A DNA stretch of 64,000 nucleotides from assembly GCA_021324935.1 (NCBI GenBank), contig JAJPIE010000072.1, positions 32,023-96,022 on the forward strand, given 5' to 3'. A model generated the notes under the pieces. The model ran no database searches and was not told the origin of the DNA. It saw nothing but the letters and a program-made list of their open reading frames with translations. Shown here one piece after another: positions 53,311 through 62,028 of this stretch (positions within the stretch are counted from its first letter, which is position 1; the number at the start of each line of letters is the position of its first letter). The DNA comes from Acidobacteriota bacterium (GTDB taxonomy: Bacteria > Acidobacteriota > Terriglobia > Acidiferrales > UBA7541). Position numbers and translations under genes: made by a program.

Positions 53311-54333
53311 AGGCCCTTCGCCTGCGGGGCACAACGCAACCGATCTTCCCGGAATTCTGAGTTTTGCGCCGATTTGCAGGAGGTTAACGTTGGTGATTTG
53401 CGGGTTCGCGGCGGCCAGTTGATGCCAAGCCCCGCCGCAGCCGAGTTGCGCGCGTGCGAGAGACCATAGCGTATCTCCCTTTCGCACGGCGACCAGCTGC
53501 CCGGGCAGCACAGCCCTTCCCCCGGGACTTTCCGGCACGAAAACGTAGGCGCCCGCCAGGAGCCTTCTTGGATCCGGATTGCGCCCCGGATTCACGCGCA
53601 GCAATTCTCCCCACCGCGCCCCTTCGCCCAAACACCGGCGCGCCAGCTTCCACCAGCTATCGCCAGCCTGCACTTGCGTGCGGTGCAAACCAGGCACGAT
53701 GGACGCCAACGGTTTGGTTCCGCGAGGCGCACTGGGAACCACCGCAAGTCTCGGAACGAACGGAGAAACGCGGAGACCAGCCATGCCGGCGCTTGTCCTG
53801 GGAATCGGCCGGCGGACAGGCGAGAGTTCATCCGTTCTCAGCGAACCACTCACCGGACCGACCGCCGCCTTTGGCGCTGCCAGCGAAGCCTTTGGCAGAT
53901 CGAGCGGATAGCGAGATGCAGGCGCGGCTTTCGCGGCTTGTTCCGCTTGCCGCGCCGCTTTCTCCTGCCGATAACGTCGCGCCACTTCGCCCAGCGAAGG
54001 AGCCTCGTGTTGCGACTGCTCCTCCAGCGGCTTCGGCGCGTTTGCAATTTCGGTTTCTGGTTCCCGCTGCGGCGCCGCAGTCTTCCGGCTCTCGAGCGCC
54101 CGCGACACGTCATACGGCGTAAGAATTTGCGCCTTCTTCAAGTCTTCTTCGGTATAGACATGGTGAGGCTGGTTGGCTTGCGCGGCCTTGCGGGCGCGCT
54201 CCTGGCGAGCCGCTTCCGCAACGTCTTGGGCGCGCGTGGAGACACTCCCCAGCAGCGCCAGGAAGAGAACGGAGAGGGCCGTTCCGCATCGAAGGCTGGG
54301 AGCGATCCGGTATGCCGATTCGTCCGAAGACAT
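53284..54333 (-). CDS. Exported protein with two LysM domains
   Basis: A 349-residue protein: signal peptide (about 15-36, ending STRAQ), a long Ala/Glu/Gln/Arg-rich low-complexity region (about 40-210) and two LysM domains near the C-terminus (about 220-270 and 280-330; VRKGDTLWSLARAQLG). LysM binds peptidoglycan. The last nine or so codons read into RHS-derived sequence in another frame, so the native C-terminus was replaced. A remnant related to the second LysM lies at about 61.5 kb. ATG 54333 or GTG 54339 is the start. Confidence 0.8.
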   Translation of the reverse strand: MSSDESAYRIAPSLRCGTALSVLFLALLGSVSTRAQDVAEAARQERARKAAQANQPHHVYTEEDLKKAQILTPYDVSRALESRKTAAPQREPETEIANAPKPLEEQSQHEAPSLGEVARRYRQEKAARQAEQAAKAAPASRYPLDLPKASLAAPKAAVGPVSGSLRTDELSPVRRPIPRTSAGMAGLRVSPFVPRLAVVPSAPRGTKPLASIVPGLHRTQVQAGDSWWKLARRCLGEGARWGELLRVNPGRNPDPRRLLAGAYVFVPESPGGRAVLPGQLVAVRKGDTLWSLARAQLGCGGAWHQLAAANPQITNVNLLQIGAKLRIPGRSVALCPAGEGPTLTNSPRR

Positions 54334-54485
54334 TCTCACGTCAAACGACAGATTTTCCGGGGGACAACCGGGCTCTGACTCAAGGGAGATTCTGTCTCTT
54401 TTTCAGTCTGTTTGGCAATAGGTCGTGTCGAAGAAATACCCCGCCGGGTCTTCGCCGGCCGGGCAGGAGCACGTTCAAGGTCACA

Positions 54486-55391
54486 TCACTTTTGCGGATG
54501 AAGCGCTTCGAGTGCGGGAATCGAAACCGCCTGGGTCAGCGCCCGGTCCGGCTGCGGCTTTCCATGCTGCAGCGCATCCACCAGCATCTCGATCGCCTGG
54601 CCTGTGTTCGGGGGACTGAAGATGGTTGCGCGCAACAATCCACTGCGCACCCACGCTTGCCCGGTCTTTGGAAGACCGTCAATGCCGATGAACGGCGTCG
54701 CCAGCCAGCGTTCGCGTTCGATTTCGTTCGGTATTTCCTGGAATGCCTTGCGCGCGCCGATGGCCATGGAATCGTCCTGCGCGGCCACCATGTCCACAAT
54801 GGCTTTTTTCGACGTGGTGAGTTTCAGCCAGGAGCGCACCGCGCGCGTCGAACTCTCTTCTGTCCACTGCCCTTTCAAATTGATCAGGTGCAGGTTGGCG
54901 GGCTTCCGCTCCAGCATTCCCTTGAGTCGATCCTTCGTCGCGGAATTTTCCGACGGTCCCTGGATGTAGAGGGCGGTGCCTCCGGTTGGCAGCAGCGCTG
55001 CGCACTGCCGCGCCTGAATGCGCCCGATTTCGACGTGATCGACCGTGACGACGAAAACCGGCGCCTTGCCCAAAGCCCGGAGATCGGTCACGTAGCTCGC
55101 TTCACGATTCAGGACCACCCAGCCAATGCCCGCGTCCACGGCTGCCCGCGCCACCTGCGGCAACGCCGTTCCGCCGACCGGTTCGAATATGATTGCATTC
55201 GGACGCTCGTCTTCGGCCGATTGCACGGCGTTCAGGATCTGCGTGCTTTGATTGATCGCGTCGTTGCCCGCGTATGTGAGTTGCAGGTCCACGCCAAACT
55301 TCCGCGCCGCTTGCTCCGCGGCAGTGGCTTGTTCCAATTGATAGTCGTTGTCGTTTGTCGTCAGGGATACGAGGATTCGCAGCTTGCTCAT
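54486..55391 (-). CDS. Periplasmic-binding-protein homologue without signal peptide
   Basis: A 301-residue protein of the type 1 periplasmic binding fold used for sugars (Peripla_BP_4/RbsB-like): two Rossmann lobes with typical segments such as NAIIFEPVGGTALPQVARAA and VAAQDDSMAIGARKAF. It starts MSKLRILVSL with no signal sequence, no lipobox and no DNA-binding domain, and no ABC permease or ATPase is nearby. It may be a cytoplasmic sensor or ligand-binding partner. The ribosome site is weak (GGCGGA). Confidence 0.8.
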   Translation of the reverse strand: MSKLRILVSLTTNDNDYQLEQATAAEQAARKFGVDLQLTYAGNDAINQSTQILNAVQSAEDERPNAIIFEPVGGTALPQVARAAVDAGIGWVVLNREASYVTDLRALGKAPVFVVTVDHVEIGRIQARQCAALLPTGGTALYIQGPSENSATKDRLKGMLERKPANLHLINLKGQWTEESSTRAVRSWLKLTTSKKAIVDMVAAQDDSMAIGARKAFQEIPNEIERERWLATPFIGIDGLPKTGQAWVRSGLLRATIFSPPNTGQAIEMLVDALQHGKPQPDRALTQAVSIPALEALHPQK

Positions 55392-55734
55392 GAGTCCGCC
55401 AGAGAGTTTGGATCACTTTCTACAATACACTCCTGCTAGGCTCGCATACGAAAAACGCTTGCCGGGGTTTCCTGCGAAAAACGGTAAGAGATTGAACAAT
55501 TTTCCTCCGCGGCAGCAGTCATGCCTCCGGCAGGGCATGGCAGCCGAGTTTTAAAGCGCCATTTGACCGTTCGTTCTGGGTTAAATGTCACAGCAAAATG
55601 TGCAAACGCCACGCCGCTAGTTATAACATCCTCGATTGCAATCAGTTGCAAAGCTTGCAGCAGCCGGTTCCTGGCAAGCGGATTGCTCCTGCAATTGCCG
55701 GCTATCTCTGTTCTTTCGCATTTCGGGAGCCTTC
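55392..55734. other. Divergent intergenic region
   Basis: About 340 bases between the binding-protein gene (minus) and the CoA-transferase gene (plus). It is somewhat AT-richer and contains TTGACC (near 55564) and TTATAA-like stretches but no correctly spaced promoter pair. No RNA or repeat recognised. Confidence 0.4.
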
Positions 55735-57054
55735 ATGTTCTGGCAAGAGCAATATCGCCGAAAACTCGTTGGGCCGCAGGAAGCGGTGCAGTGCATCCAG
55801 TCCAACATGCGCGTCTATATCCATCCGGGTTGCGCCGAGCCGGAAGCGCTTGTGGAAGCTCTGATTGCCCGCGCCCCCTTTGTGAAAAATGTCGAGATCG
55901 TCCACCTCTTGACCCTCGGCCGGGCCGATTACATCGCCCCCCAAATGGAGGGCCATTTCCGCCACAACGCCATGTTCATCGGGGGCAACGTGCGCCAGGC
56001 AGTGAACGAAGGCCGCGCCGACTATACGCCGGTCTTCCTCAGCCAGATTGAAAACCTGTTCGAATCCGGCCAGATGCCCATCGATGTCGCCTTGATTCAG
56101 GTTTCTCCGCCGGACGCACACGGCTTCTGCAGCTTCGGCGTCGGCGTGGATACCACGCTGACCGCGGCGCGCCAGGCCAAATTCGTGATCGCGCAAGTGA
56201 ACGAACAGATGCCCCGCACCTATGGCGACAGCTTCATTCATGTCAATGACATCGATGCGATCGTCGAGGTTACTCGGCCGCTCTGCGAACTAAAGCCCGT
56301 CGAAATCACCGATGTGCATCGCGCCATCGGCAAGCATGTTGCATCGTTGATTGAAGACGGAGCGACGCTGCAGCTCGGCATCGGCGGCATTCCCGATGCC
56401 GTGCTATTGCAACTGACCAGTCACAAGAACTTGGGCATCCACACGGAAATGTTGAGCGACAGCGTGGTTCCCCTGGTGGAATCCGGCGTCATCAACGGCG
56501 CTTGCAAGAACATCCATCGCGGGAAGATCATCACTGGCTTTGTCCTCGGCACGAAAACACTCTTCGATTTCGTGAGCCACAATCCTGCCTTCGAATTTCA
56601 TCCCAACGCGTATACCAACGATCCTTATGTCATTTCCGAAAATCACAAGATGGTGGCCATTAATTCTGCGCTTCAGGTGGACATAACCGGGCAGGTCTGT
56701 GCCGATTCCATAGGCACCTATTTCTACAGTGGCATTGGCGGCCAGGTGGATTTCATCCGCGGCGCATCTCGTTGCAAGGACGGGAAGCCCGTTATCGCCA
56801 TTCCGGCGACGGCAAAAGGCGGGCAAATCTCGCGCATCGTTCCCACGCTCGATCCCGGGGCCGGCGTGGTCACTTCCCGCGGATCCGTCCGTTACGTGGT
56901 CACGGAGTTTGGCGTGGCGTATCTCCACGGCCGGACAATCCGGCAACGCGCGGAAGCCTTGATCGAAATTGCGCACCCGAAATTCCGCAACGAACTCTAC
57001 GCTTACTGCGAAAAGACGCGCTGGTTGCAGCGCCCTTCCCTCAGCGAGCCTTAA
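55735..57054 (+). CDS. Acetyl-CoA hydrolase/transferase family CoA-transferase
   Basis: A 439-residue class I-like CoA-transferase of the acetyl-CoA hydrolase/4-hydroxybutyrate CoA-transferase family. ATG at 55735 has GGGAG 6 nt upstream; the longer frame from 55636 lacks support. Conserved segments include QLGIGGIPDAV, the region with HTEMLSDSVV and GIGGQVDFIRGA. It should move CoA between acetate-like acids and another acyl-CoA. It is followed on the same strand by the TylF-like gene after about 185 bases. Confidence 0.9.
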   Translation: MFWQEQYRRKLVGPQEAVQCIQSNMRVYIHPGCAEPEALVEALIARAPFVKNVEIVHLLTLGRADYIAPQMEGHFRHNAMFIGGNVRQAVNEGRADYTPVFLSQIENLFESGQMPIDVALIQVSPPDAHGFCSFGVGVDTTLTAARQAKFVIAQVNEQMPRTYGDSFIHVNDIDAIVEVTRPLCELKPVEITDVHRAIGKHVASLIEDGATLQLGIGGIPDAVLLQLTSHKNLGIHTEMLSDSVVPLVESGVINGACKNIHRGKIITGFVLGTKTLFDFVSHNPAFEFHPNAYTNDPYVISENHKMVAINSALQVDITGQVCADSIGTYFYSGIGGQVDFIRGASRCKDGKPVIAIPATAKGGQISRIVPTLDPGAGVVTSRGSVRYVVTEFGVAYLHGRTIRQRAEALIEIAHPKFRNELYAYCEKTRWLQRPSLSEP

Positions 57055-57238
57055 TCCCCGCAATCTTCCGCCCTGCGCCCGGGCGCCCGCAGTTTGCCGA
57101 GGACACTCTCCGCGTCCCGATGCTAAACTGACTTTTCAGCAACGATTCCCGGCGCATTCTGGCCGCGCAACCGCAGCCACGATCAGGCCGGGCTTATGGG
57201 GGGAAGGATTGCCAGAACTCGCATCTGAGACAGCAGAG

Positions 57239-58057
57239 ATGTACCTGGACCTGCTGAAAAAATCCCTCACCCGCTTTACCTTTCCAGAGCACTTCCGCAA
57301 AATCGAATCGCGCCGTGAAATCCGCCGCCAGCGTCTCACCTGGCTCCTGTACCCGCTGCTAAGACCCATCCTGGCCAAAGAAAACGTGCGCCTCTTTGTC
57401 GACTCGCCCTTCGATCCCGCCGCGCGCATGGAAGGCAAAGACTGGCCCGCCAACGCGGAGACCATGGTCGGGATGAAACGTCTGGAAAACTTGCAGTATT
57501 GCATCACCCAGGTGCTGCAAAAAATGATCCCCGGCGACCTGATCGAAACCGGCGTGTGGCGCGGCGGCTCCAGCATCTTCATGCGCGGCGTGCTCAAAGC
57601 CTATGGGGCGCGCGACCGCATCGTCTGGGTCGCAGACTCCTTCGAAGGATTGCCCAAGCCAGACGGCCGCTATCAACAGGACGAAGGCGACAAACACTGG
57701 AAATCGAATCCGGTCCTCGGTATTTCGCTCGAACAAGTGAAAGCGAATTTTGCCCGCTACGGCTTGCTTGACGACCAGGTCCGCTTCCTTCCCGGCTGGT
57801 TCAAGGACACTTTGCCCGCAGCTCCGATCACGCGGCTGGCCATTCTGCGTCTGGACGGCGACATGTACTCCTCGACCACGGACGCCCTGGAAAGCCTTTA
57901 TGCAAAGCTTTCACCGGGGGGCTACTTGATCGTGGATGACTATGGTTCGACGCCACCCTGCCGCCAGGCCGTGGACGATTTCCGCGCCAAACACCAAATC
58001 ACGGAGCCGATTCAGAAGATTGACTGGACCGGCGTGTTTTGGGAAAAGCTTCAATAA
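57239..58057 (+). CDS. TylF/MycF-family O-methyltransferase-like protein
   Basis: A 272-residue protein of the macrocin O-methyltransferase (TylF) family. It begins MYLDLLKKSLTRF, a family signature, and has the SAM-site GDLIETGVWRGGSS, VWVADSFEGLP and the acidic LRLDGDMYSST, then VDDYGSTPPCRQAVDDF with the metal-site Asp pair. TTG at 57209, in frame and after GGGGGAAGG, is a possible upstream start. The substrate (often a sugar hydroxyl) is unknown. It lies between the CoA-transferase and HtrA genes. Confidence 0.88.
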   Translation: MYLDLLKKSLTRFTFPEHFRKIESRREIRRQRLTWLLYPLLRPILAKENVRLFVDSPFDPAARMEGKDWPANAETMVGMKRLENLQYCITQVLQKMIPGDLIETGVWRGGSSIFMRGVLKAYGARDRIVWVADSFEGLPKPDGRYQQDEGDKHWKSNPVLGISLEQVKANFARYGLLDDQVRFLPGWFKDTLPAAPITRLAILRLDGDMYSSTTDALESLYAKLSPGGYLIVDDYGSTPPCRQAVDDFRAKHQITEPIQKIDWTGVFWEKLQ

Positions 58058-58142
58058 GCAAAGAACCCTCGAGCCATCCTCGATCGAATGGACTAGCAGT
58101 TATCCGCCGGAGTACCATCCCACAATCTGTAGAGGGATCATC

Positions 58143-59612
58143 GTGACTCCATTACGCCTCGTTCAGCTTCGTTCGCTGTCAGCTTCCTCGCCATTGCTCC
58201 TTCTCTGTTTGCTTCCGCTTGCAGGCAGCCCGGCCGCGGCTCAGGCCCCTTCACCCGAAGGCGATAAGACGGCTGAAATCCTGCACCAGATGAATGGTTC
58301 CTTCCAGAATCTGGTCCGGCGCGTTTCGCCCGCCGTGGTCGAAGTGATGGTAACCGGCTTCGGCGCTCCCGACGAAGACGACGAAGACAGTTCTGCGCCA
58401 AGTTCCATCGGCCGCGAGCGCAGCCTGGGCTCCGGCGTGATTGTCGACTCCGACGGCTACATCGTCACCAACTATCACGTCGTCAAGGGCGCCGATCGCG
58501 TGCGGGTCGTGCTCACTCCCGACGCCACGCCGAATTCGCAGCCTATGGCGTTGCTGAAATCACGCGGCCGCATCCTTCAGGCGCGTGTCGTCGGCTTCAG
58601 CAAACTGATTGATCTTGCGGTATTGAAAGTCGATGCCACCGGCCTGCCGACCCTGCCAATCCAGCGCTACGATCGGATCCAGAAAGGCCAGATGGTCCTG
58701 GCCTTCGGCAGCCCCGAAGGTCTCGAAAATTCCGTCACCTTCGGGCTGGTAAGCTCCGTACTGCGCCAACCTGATCCCGACGACCCGATGGTCTATATCC
58801 AGACCGACGCCGCCATTAATCCCGGCAACAGCGGCGGGCCGCTGGTGGACGTGGACGGCAACGTCGTCGGTATCGACACCTTTATCTACACCAAATCCGG
58901 CGGCAATGAAGGTATCGGCTTCGCCATTCCCGGCGGTATCGTGCGCTACGCCTATGAGCAGATTCGCAAATATGGCCGTGTGCGCCGCCGGTCCATCGGC
59001 GCCGACGTGCAGACCGTGACGAACGACCTTTCGCAGGGGCTTGGGCTCGGCACCGAATCCGGAGTGATTGTCTCGGATGTTTATCCAGGGAGCCCCGCGG
59101 AGAAGGCCGGGCTGAAGATTCAGGATGTGATCCTATCGCTGGATGGCTATCCCGTCGATAATGTTCCGATTTTCACTTTGGCTCTCTATCTTTTGAACAA
59201 ATCGGACACGGCGACTTTACAGATCCTTCGCGGCGGCAAGAATCTGGACTTGCAGGTTCCCATTTACGAGCCTCGCAATGACCCGAGCCGGCTCTCCGAT
59301 CTCGGCGATCCGAAGAAGGACGTGATTCCTCACCTCGGAATCGTTGGCGTCACCGTCACTCCGGAAATTTCCGACATCCTGGGCGAAATGCGTATTTCAG
59401 GCGGTGTGCTTGTCACGGCCACCGTCGCAAACCGCCTCGCCGTGGACTCTGGCCTCCAGGAAGGCGACGTTGTCCACTCCCTGAATCACTCTCCGGTGAA
59501 AAGTGTCGAAGATCTGCGCGCCGCATTCGGCAAACTGCAACCCGGCGATCCCGCAGCCATGCTGGTGGAACGCCTTGGCAAGCTCACTTATGTCACTTTT
59601 GAAATGGAATAA
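58143..59612 (+). CDS. HtrA/DegP-like periplasmic serine protease
   Basis: A 489-residue trypsin-like protease with two PDZ domains. GTG at 58143 has GAGGG 7 nt upstream and precedes a signal peptide (ending AAAQ). Catalytic triad: His112 (TNYHVV), Asp157 (IDLAVL) and Ser230 (NPGNSGGPL). PDZ1 is at about 295-375 and PDZ2 at about 405-485. An acidic Asp/Glu stretch (77-82) precedes the protease domain. It should act in envelope protein quality control. It converges on the LolA-like gene. Confidence 0.93.
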   Translation: MTPLRLVQLRSLSASSPLLLLCLLPLAGSPAAAQAPSPEGDKTAEILHQMNGSFQNLVRRVSPAVVEVMVTGFGAPDEDDEDSSAPSSIGRERSLGSGVIVDSDGYIVTNYHVVKGADRVRVVLTPDATPNSQPMALLKSRGRILQARVVGFSKLIDLAVLKVDATGLPTLPIQRYDRIQKGQMVLAFGSPEGLENSVTFGLVSSVLRQPDPDDPMVYIQTDAAINPGNSGGPLVDVDGNVVGIDTFIYTKSGGNEGIGFAIPGGIVRYAYEQIRKYGRVRRRSIGADVQTVTNDLSQGLGLGTESGVIVSDVYPGSPAEKAGLKIQDVILSLDGYPVDNVPIFTLALYLLNKSDTATLQILRGGKNLDLQVPIYEPRNDPSRLSDLGDPKKDVIPHLGIVGVTVTPEISDILGEMRISGGVLVTATVANRLAVDSGLQEGDVVHSLNHSPVKSVEDLRAAFGKLQPGDPAAMLVERLGKLTYVTFEME

Positions 59613-59635
59613 TTGCGCAGTCGCCGGCGCTCGGG

Positions 59636-60388
59636 TCACTTCTCCCAGTGCGCGGTGGTGAATTGCTTCGCGTCGTAAACTGCCAGGGCAAGTTTTACAT
59701 CCTTTTCAATGTCCGAATATTCTTCGCTGAATACCTTTTTTCCGTCGGAATAGACCTCCACCAACGCCGCAATCCAACCTCCACCTAACTTACGGTAATC
59801 CCCGAAACGTATATCCTGCGTCTTGCCCGGTTCGTTGGCGTTCGGTTCCAGCAGCCGCACAAAAAGCAGGTGGTCCTTCTCCACCCAGAACTGCTTCGAC
59901 GCCAGATCTCCCGTTGCCGCGCCAAACACATAAACCGGCTTCCCTTCCCAGGTGTCCTCGTGGAATTTGCCGGCGTCGAATCCTTCTTGCTTGGCGATGG
60001 CCAGCGTCGTTTCCGGCGACTGCGCATAAACGTCGAATCCCAGCACCAACAGCATGTTCTGCTGCGCGCGGCTCACCTTCACCTGCCCCTCATGAAAGAT
60101 CGTGACGTTACCATCCACCAGCAAATATCCGTTTCCATCGCTTACCGGTGCGATGTCAATCCGCAATTTGCCCGGCAACAGCGCCGCTTCATACCAGGTT
60201 TCCACCTTCGTTGTGCCGTCGGGGTTGTATGTCGTGCTCTTCTGCACGAAAGTCACGGATTTATACCAGGAACTGGCATAACGATCGTGCATCGCTTTCA
60301 CCAGTTCCTCGCCGTTCGTGATCTCCGCCGCTTTTGCCGCGCCTGCCATCGCCAAGGCGCCAGCCAACACCACATGCGCGAATTTCAT
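59636..60388 (-). CDS. LolA-like outer-membrane lipoprotein-sorting protein
   Basis: A 250-residue exported protein. ATG at 60388 has GGAGG 7 nt upstream and is preferred to the frame from 60424. Signal peptide ends AKAA. The mature part has the half-barrel pattern of LolA-like proteins, with LRIDIAPVSDGNGYLLVDGNV and a strand set ending FSEEYSDIEKDV. No lipid partner or LolB homologue is near. The specific function is unproven. Confidence 0.78.
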   Translation of the reverse strand: MKFAHVVLAGALAMAGAAKAAEITNGEELVKAMHDRYASSWYKSVTFVQKSTTYNPDGTTKVETWYEAALLPGKLRIDIAPVSDGNGYLLVDGNVTIFHEGQVKVSRAQQNMLLVLGFDVYAQSPETTLAIAKQEGFDAGKFHEDTWEGKPVYVFGAATGDLASKQFWVEKDHLLFVRLLEPNANEPGKTQDIRFGDYRKLGGGWIAALVEVYSDGKKVFSEEYSDIEKDVKLALAVYDAKQFTTAHWEK

Positions 60389-60645
60389 ACGTTTCCCTCC
60401 GTTGGGTGAGCAAGTTGCCGGCACCGCCGCAATCGGCAGTCTCGCCCCGGGCTAACCAACTCTACCTTATGACGCGGCAATGCGGAATTTGTCCCTTCGA
60501 AATCCTCGGATACTCTCCGGGGTCGGCCGATTCGCGGCCCCCTCGTGGCCGCCCCGGAAGGGTCACGCCGCGCACAACCTGCTGGCCTAGGGAGCGGCTA
60601 GAGTGGGCTGTTGGCCAGGCGCTCGTATCGCACTGGAGGTGGCCT

Positions 60646-61170
60646 ATGGCAACGTCAATGGACCCCTCTCTGGAAGGCTTGCATATCGCTCATTTGGGGA
60701 GCCCCAAAGCCCTGCTCGGCAAAGGCGGTGGATTCCTCGACGAATTCCGGGATTTCGCGATGCGCGGAAACATGCTGGATATGGCCGCCGGCATCATTGT
60801 TGGAGCCGCATTTGGAAGGGTGGTCAGTTCTTTTGTCACCGACGTGATGATGCCCCCCATCAGCCTGTTCACCGGTCACTCCGATTTCTCCCGCTGGTTC
60901 ATCAATCTTTCCGGCCACGCTTATGCGACGCTCGCCGAAGCCAAGGCCGCCGGCGCCGCCACTCTCAACTACGGTTCTTTCCTGAATTCGCTCTCCGATT
61001 TCCTGTTCGTCGCCTTCACCGTGTTCCTGCTGATCCGCCAGATCAACCGGCTGAAAGCTCCGGCGCATCCGGCCTCGGAAACGGCGAAAGCCTGCTCGTA
61101 TTGCCGCTCGGCGATCGCCATCGAACCCACGCGCTGCCCGCAATGCATTTCGGCGCTCACGCCATCCTGA
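60646..61170 (+). CDS. mscL: MscL-family mechanosensitive channel with zinc-ribbon tail
   Basis: A 174-residue MscL homologue. GGAGG is 7 nt before ATG 60646. TM1 (about 42-65) begins in GNMLDMAAGIIVGAAFGRVV, the family signature, TM2 is at about 114-132, and the cytoplasmic end carries a zinc ribbon (Cys150, Cys153, Cys164, Cys167) not present in E. coli MscL. The channel opens under membrane tension in hypo-osmotic shock. Its last 39 bases plus 8 flanking bases are duplicated immediately downstream. Confidence 0.92.
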   Translation: MATSMDPSLEGLHIAHLGSPKALLGKGGGFLDEFRDFAMRGNMLDMAAGIIVGAAFGRVVSSFVTDVMMPPISLFTGHSDFSRWFINLSGHAYATLAEAKAAGAATLNYGSFLNSLSDFLFVAFTVFLLIRQINRLKAPAHPASETAKACSYCRSAIAIEPTRCPQCISALTPS

Positions 61171-61230
61171 GCAAGTCGCGCTGCCCGCAATGCATTTCGG
61201 CGCTCACGCCATCCTGAGCAAGTCGCGCTG
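61132..61230. repeat. 47-bp tandem duplication at the mscL 3' end
   Basis: Two identical 47-bp copies (61132-61178 and 61179-61225), followed by the first 5 bases of a third. Copy 1 contains codon 163 to the stop of mscL; copy 2 repeats these bases outside the gene and out of phase. Confidence 0.9.
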
Positions 61231-61503
61231 TCCGTTTGCCGCGGTCAATTTGTGTTCAATGACCGGAGGCTCGAGCCAATGGGCCTCACAAAGGGCCCTT
61301 CGCTTCATTTTCCGGAAAGAGAGACTTTGGCTTGGTTCGTGGAATCCCATAACTTATCGGAAGGATCCGGAATGAACATGGCGCGCCCTAGGGGACGATT
61401 TTAGAACTTTCTGGCATGGTCCCGTACCGGAACTACTGGCCACGGGACCGCTCAGTCTAGATTCGTTCGTATAATCTTACGAGCGGACAATGGAGAGCCC
61501 CTC
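61231..61503. other. Intergenic, no gene recognised
   Basis: No gene is supported. A hairpin GGTCCCGT/ACGGGACC lies at about 61417-61448, and TATAAT occurs at 61470-61475 without a -35 box. A 41-codon open frame from 61279 has no ribosome site. Confidence 0.4.
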
Positions 61504-61687
61504 AGGAAGGTGCGCCATCCACCGACACTTTATGGTCCCTCGCGCGCGATTGGGCTGCAACACAGCCTGGCCCAAGCTGGCCGCCGCAAATCCCGAAATC
61601 ACCAGTGTCCACCAACTGCAAATTGGCACAAAGCTCAGCATCCCGGAAGGAACGGGCGTAGTGTGCTCTTCCGGGGATAGACCATAG
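61504..61687 (+). pseudogene. Remnant of a LysM-domain gene 3' end
   Basis: One frame reads APSTDTLWSLAR and the next reads RLGCNTAWPKLAAANPEI and LQIGTKLSIPEG, matching the second LysM of the protein at 53284-54333 (DTLWSLARAQLGCGGAW, LAAANPQI, LQIGAKLRIPG). A 4-base loss between the two parts shifts the frame. No start codon or upstream part is present, so it is a decayed fragment. Confidence 0.75.
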
Positions 61688-62028
61688 TCCGGCAGCACTC
61701 CCCGTCCGCCAGAAAACGTCCCATCTGAAATGCGTCAGCAGAGAGTGGTGCGGTCTGTGCGGGAATGCCTGGCGCGGGACAGTGGTCCAACGAACCGTCC
61801 ATCTGATTAGACTACCCGCTCCCATGATGATTTCTTCGAACTCTCTCCATTCGGAAGTGGCCGACTTCGCTAGACATGTCCCCTGGTTTCCCTGGTTTCC
61901 TGGTTTCACACCAAGAAAACGGTAGACGCGCTGGAGCGGATCGAAGTTCGGGAACGCCGAGATGCTGGGATTCTTGAAGGGGATGAGGTGATGAGGTCTC
62001 TCCTACACTTGTCAGAGATGGGTGCTGC
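61688..62028. other. Intergenic, no gene recognised
   Basis: About 340 bases without a supported gene. It has a short micro-repeat (CCTGGTTTC, 61882-61907), and a plus-strand open stretch of about 40 codons ending at 62041 without a start signal. Confidence 0.4.
61882..61907. repeat. Short tandem micro-repeat
   Basis: CCTGGTTTC at 61882-61890 and 61891-61899, then CTGGTTTC at 61900-61907. Consistent with replication slippage in non-coding DNA. Confidence 0.7.

Noticed and set aside
61279..61404. 41-codon plus-strand open frame starting MGLTKGPSLHFPER
   Set aside because: The codon pattern looks plausible, but there is no ribosome site, no recognised family and it lies in decaying DNA; could be a remnant.
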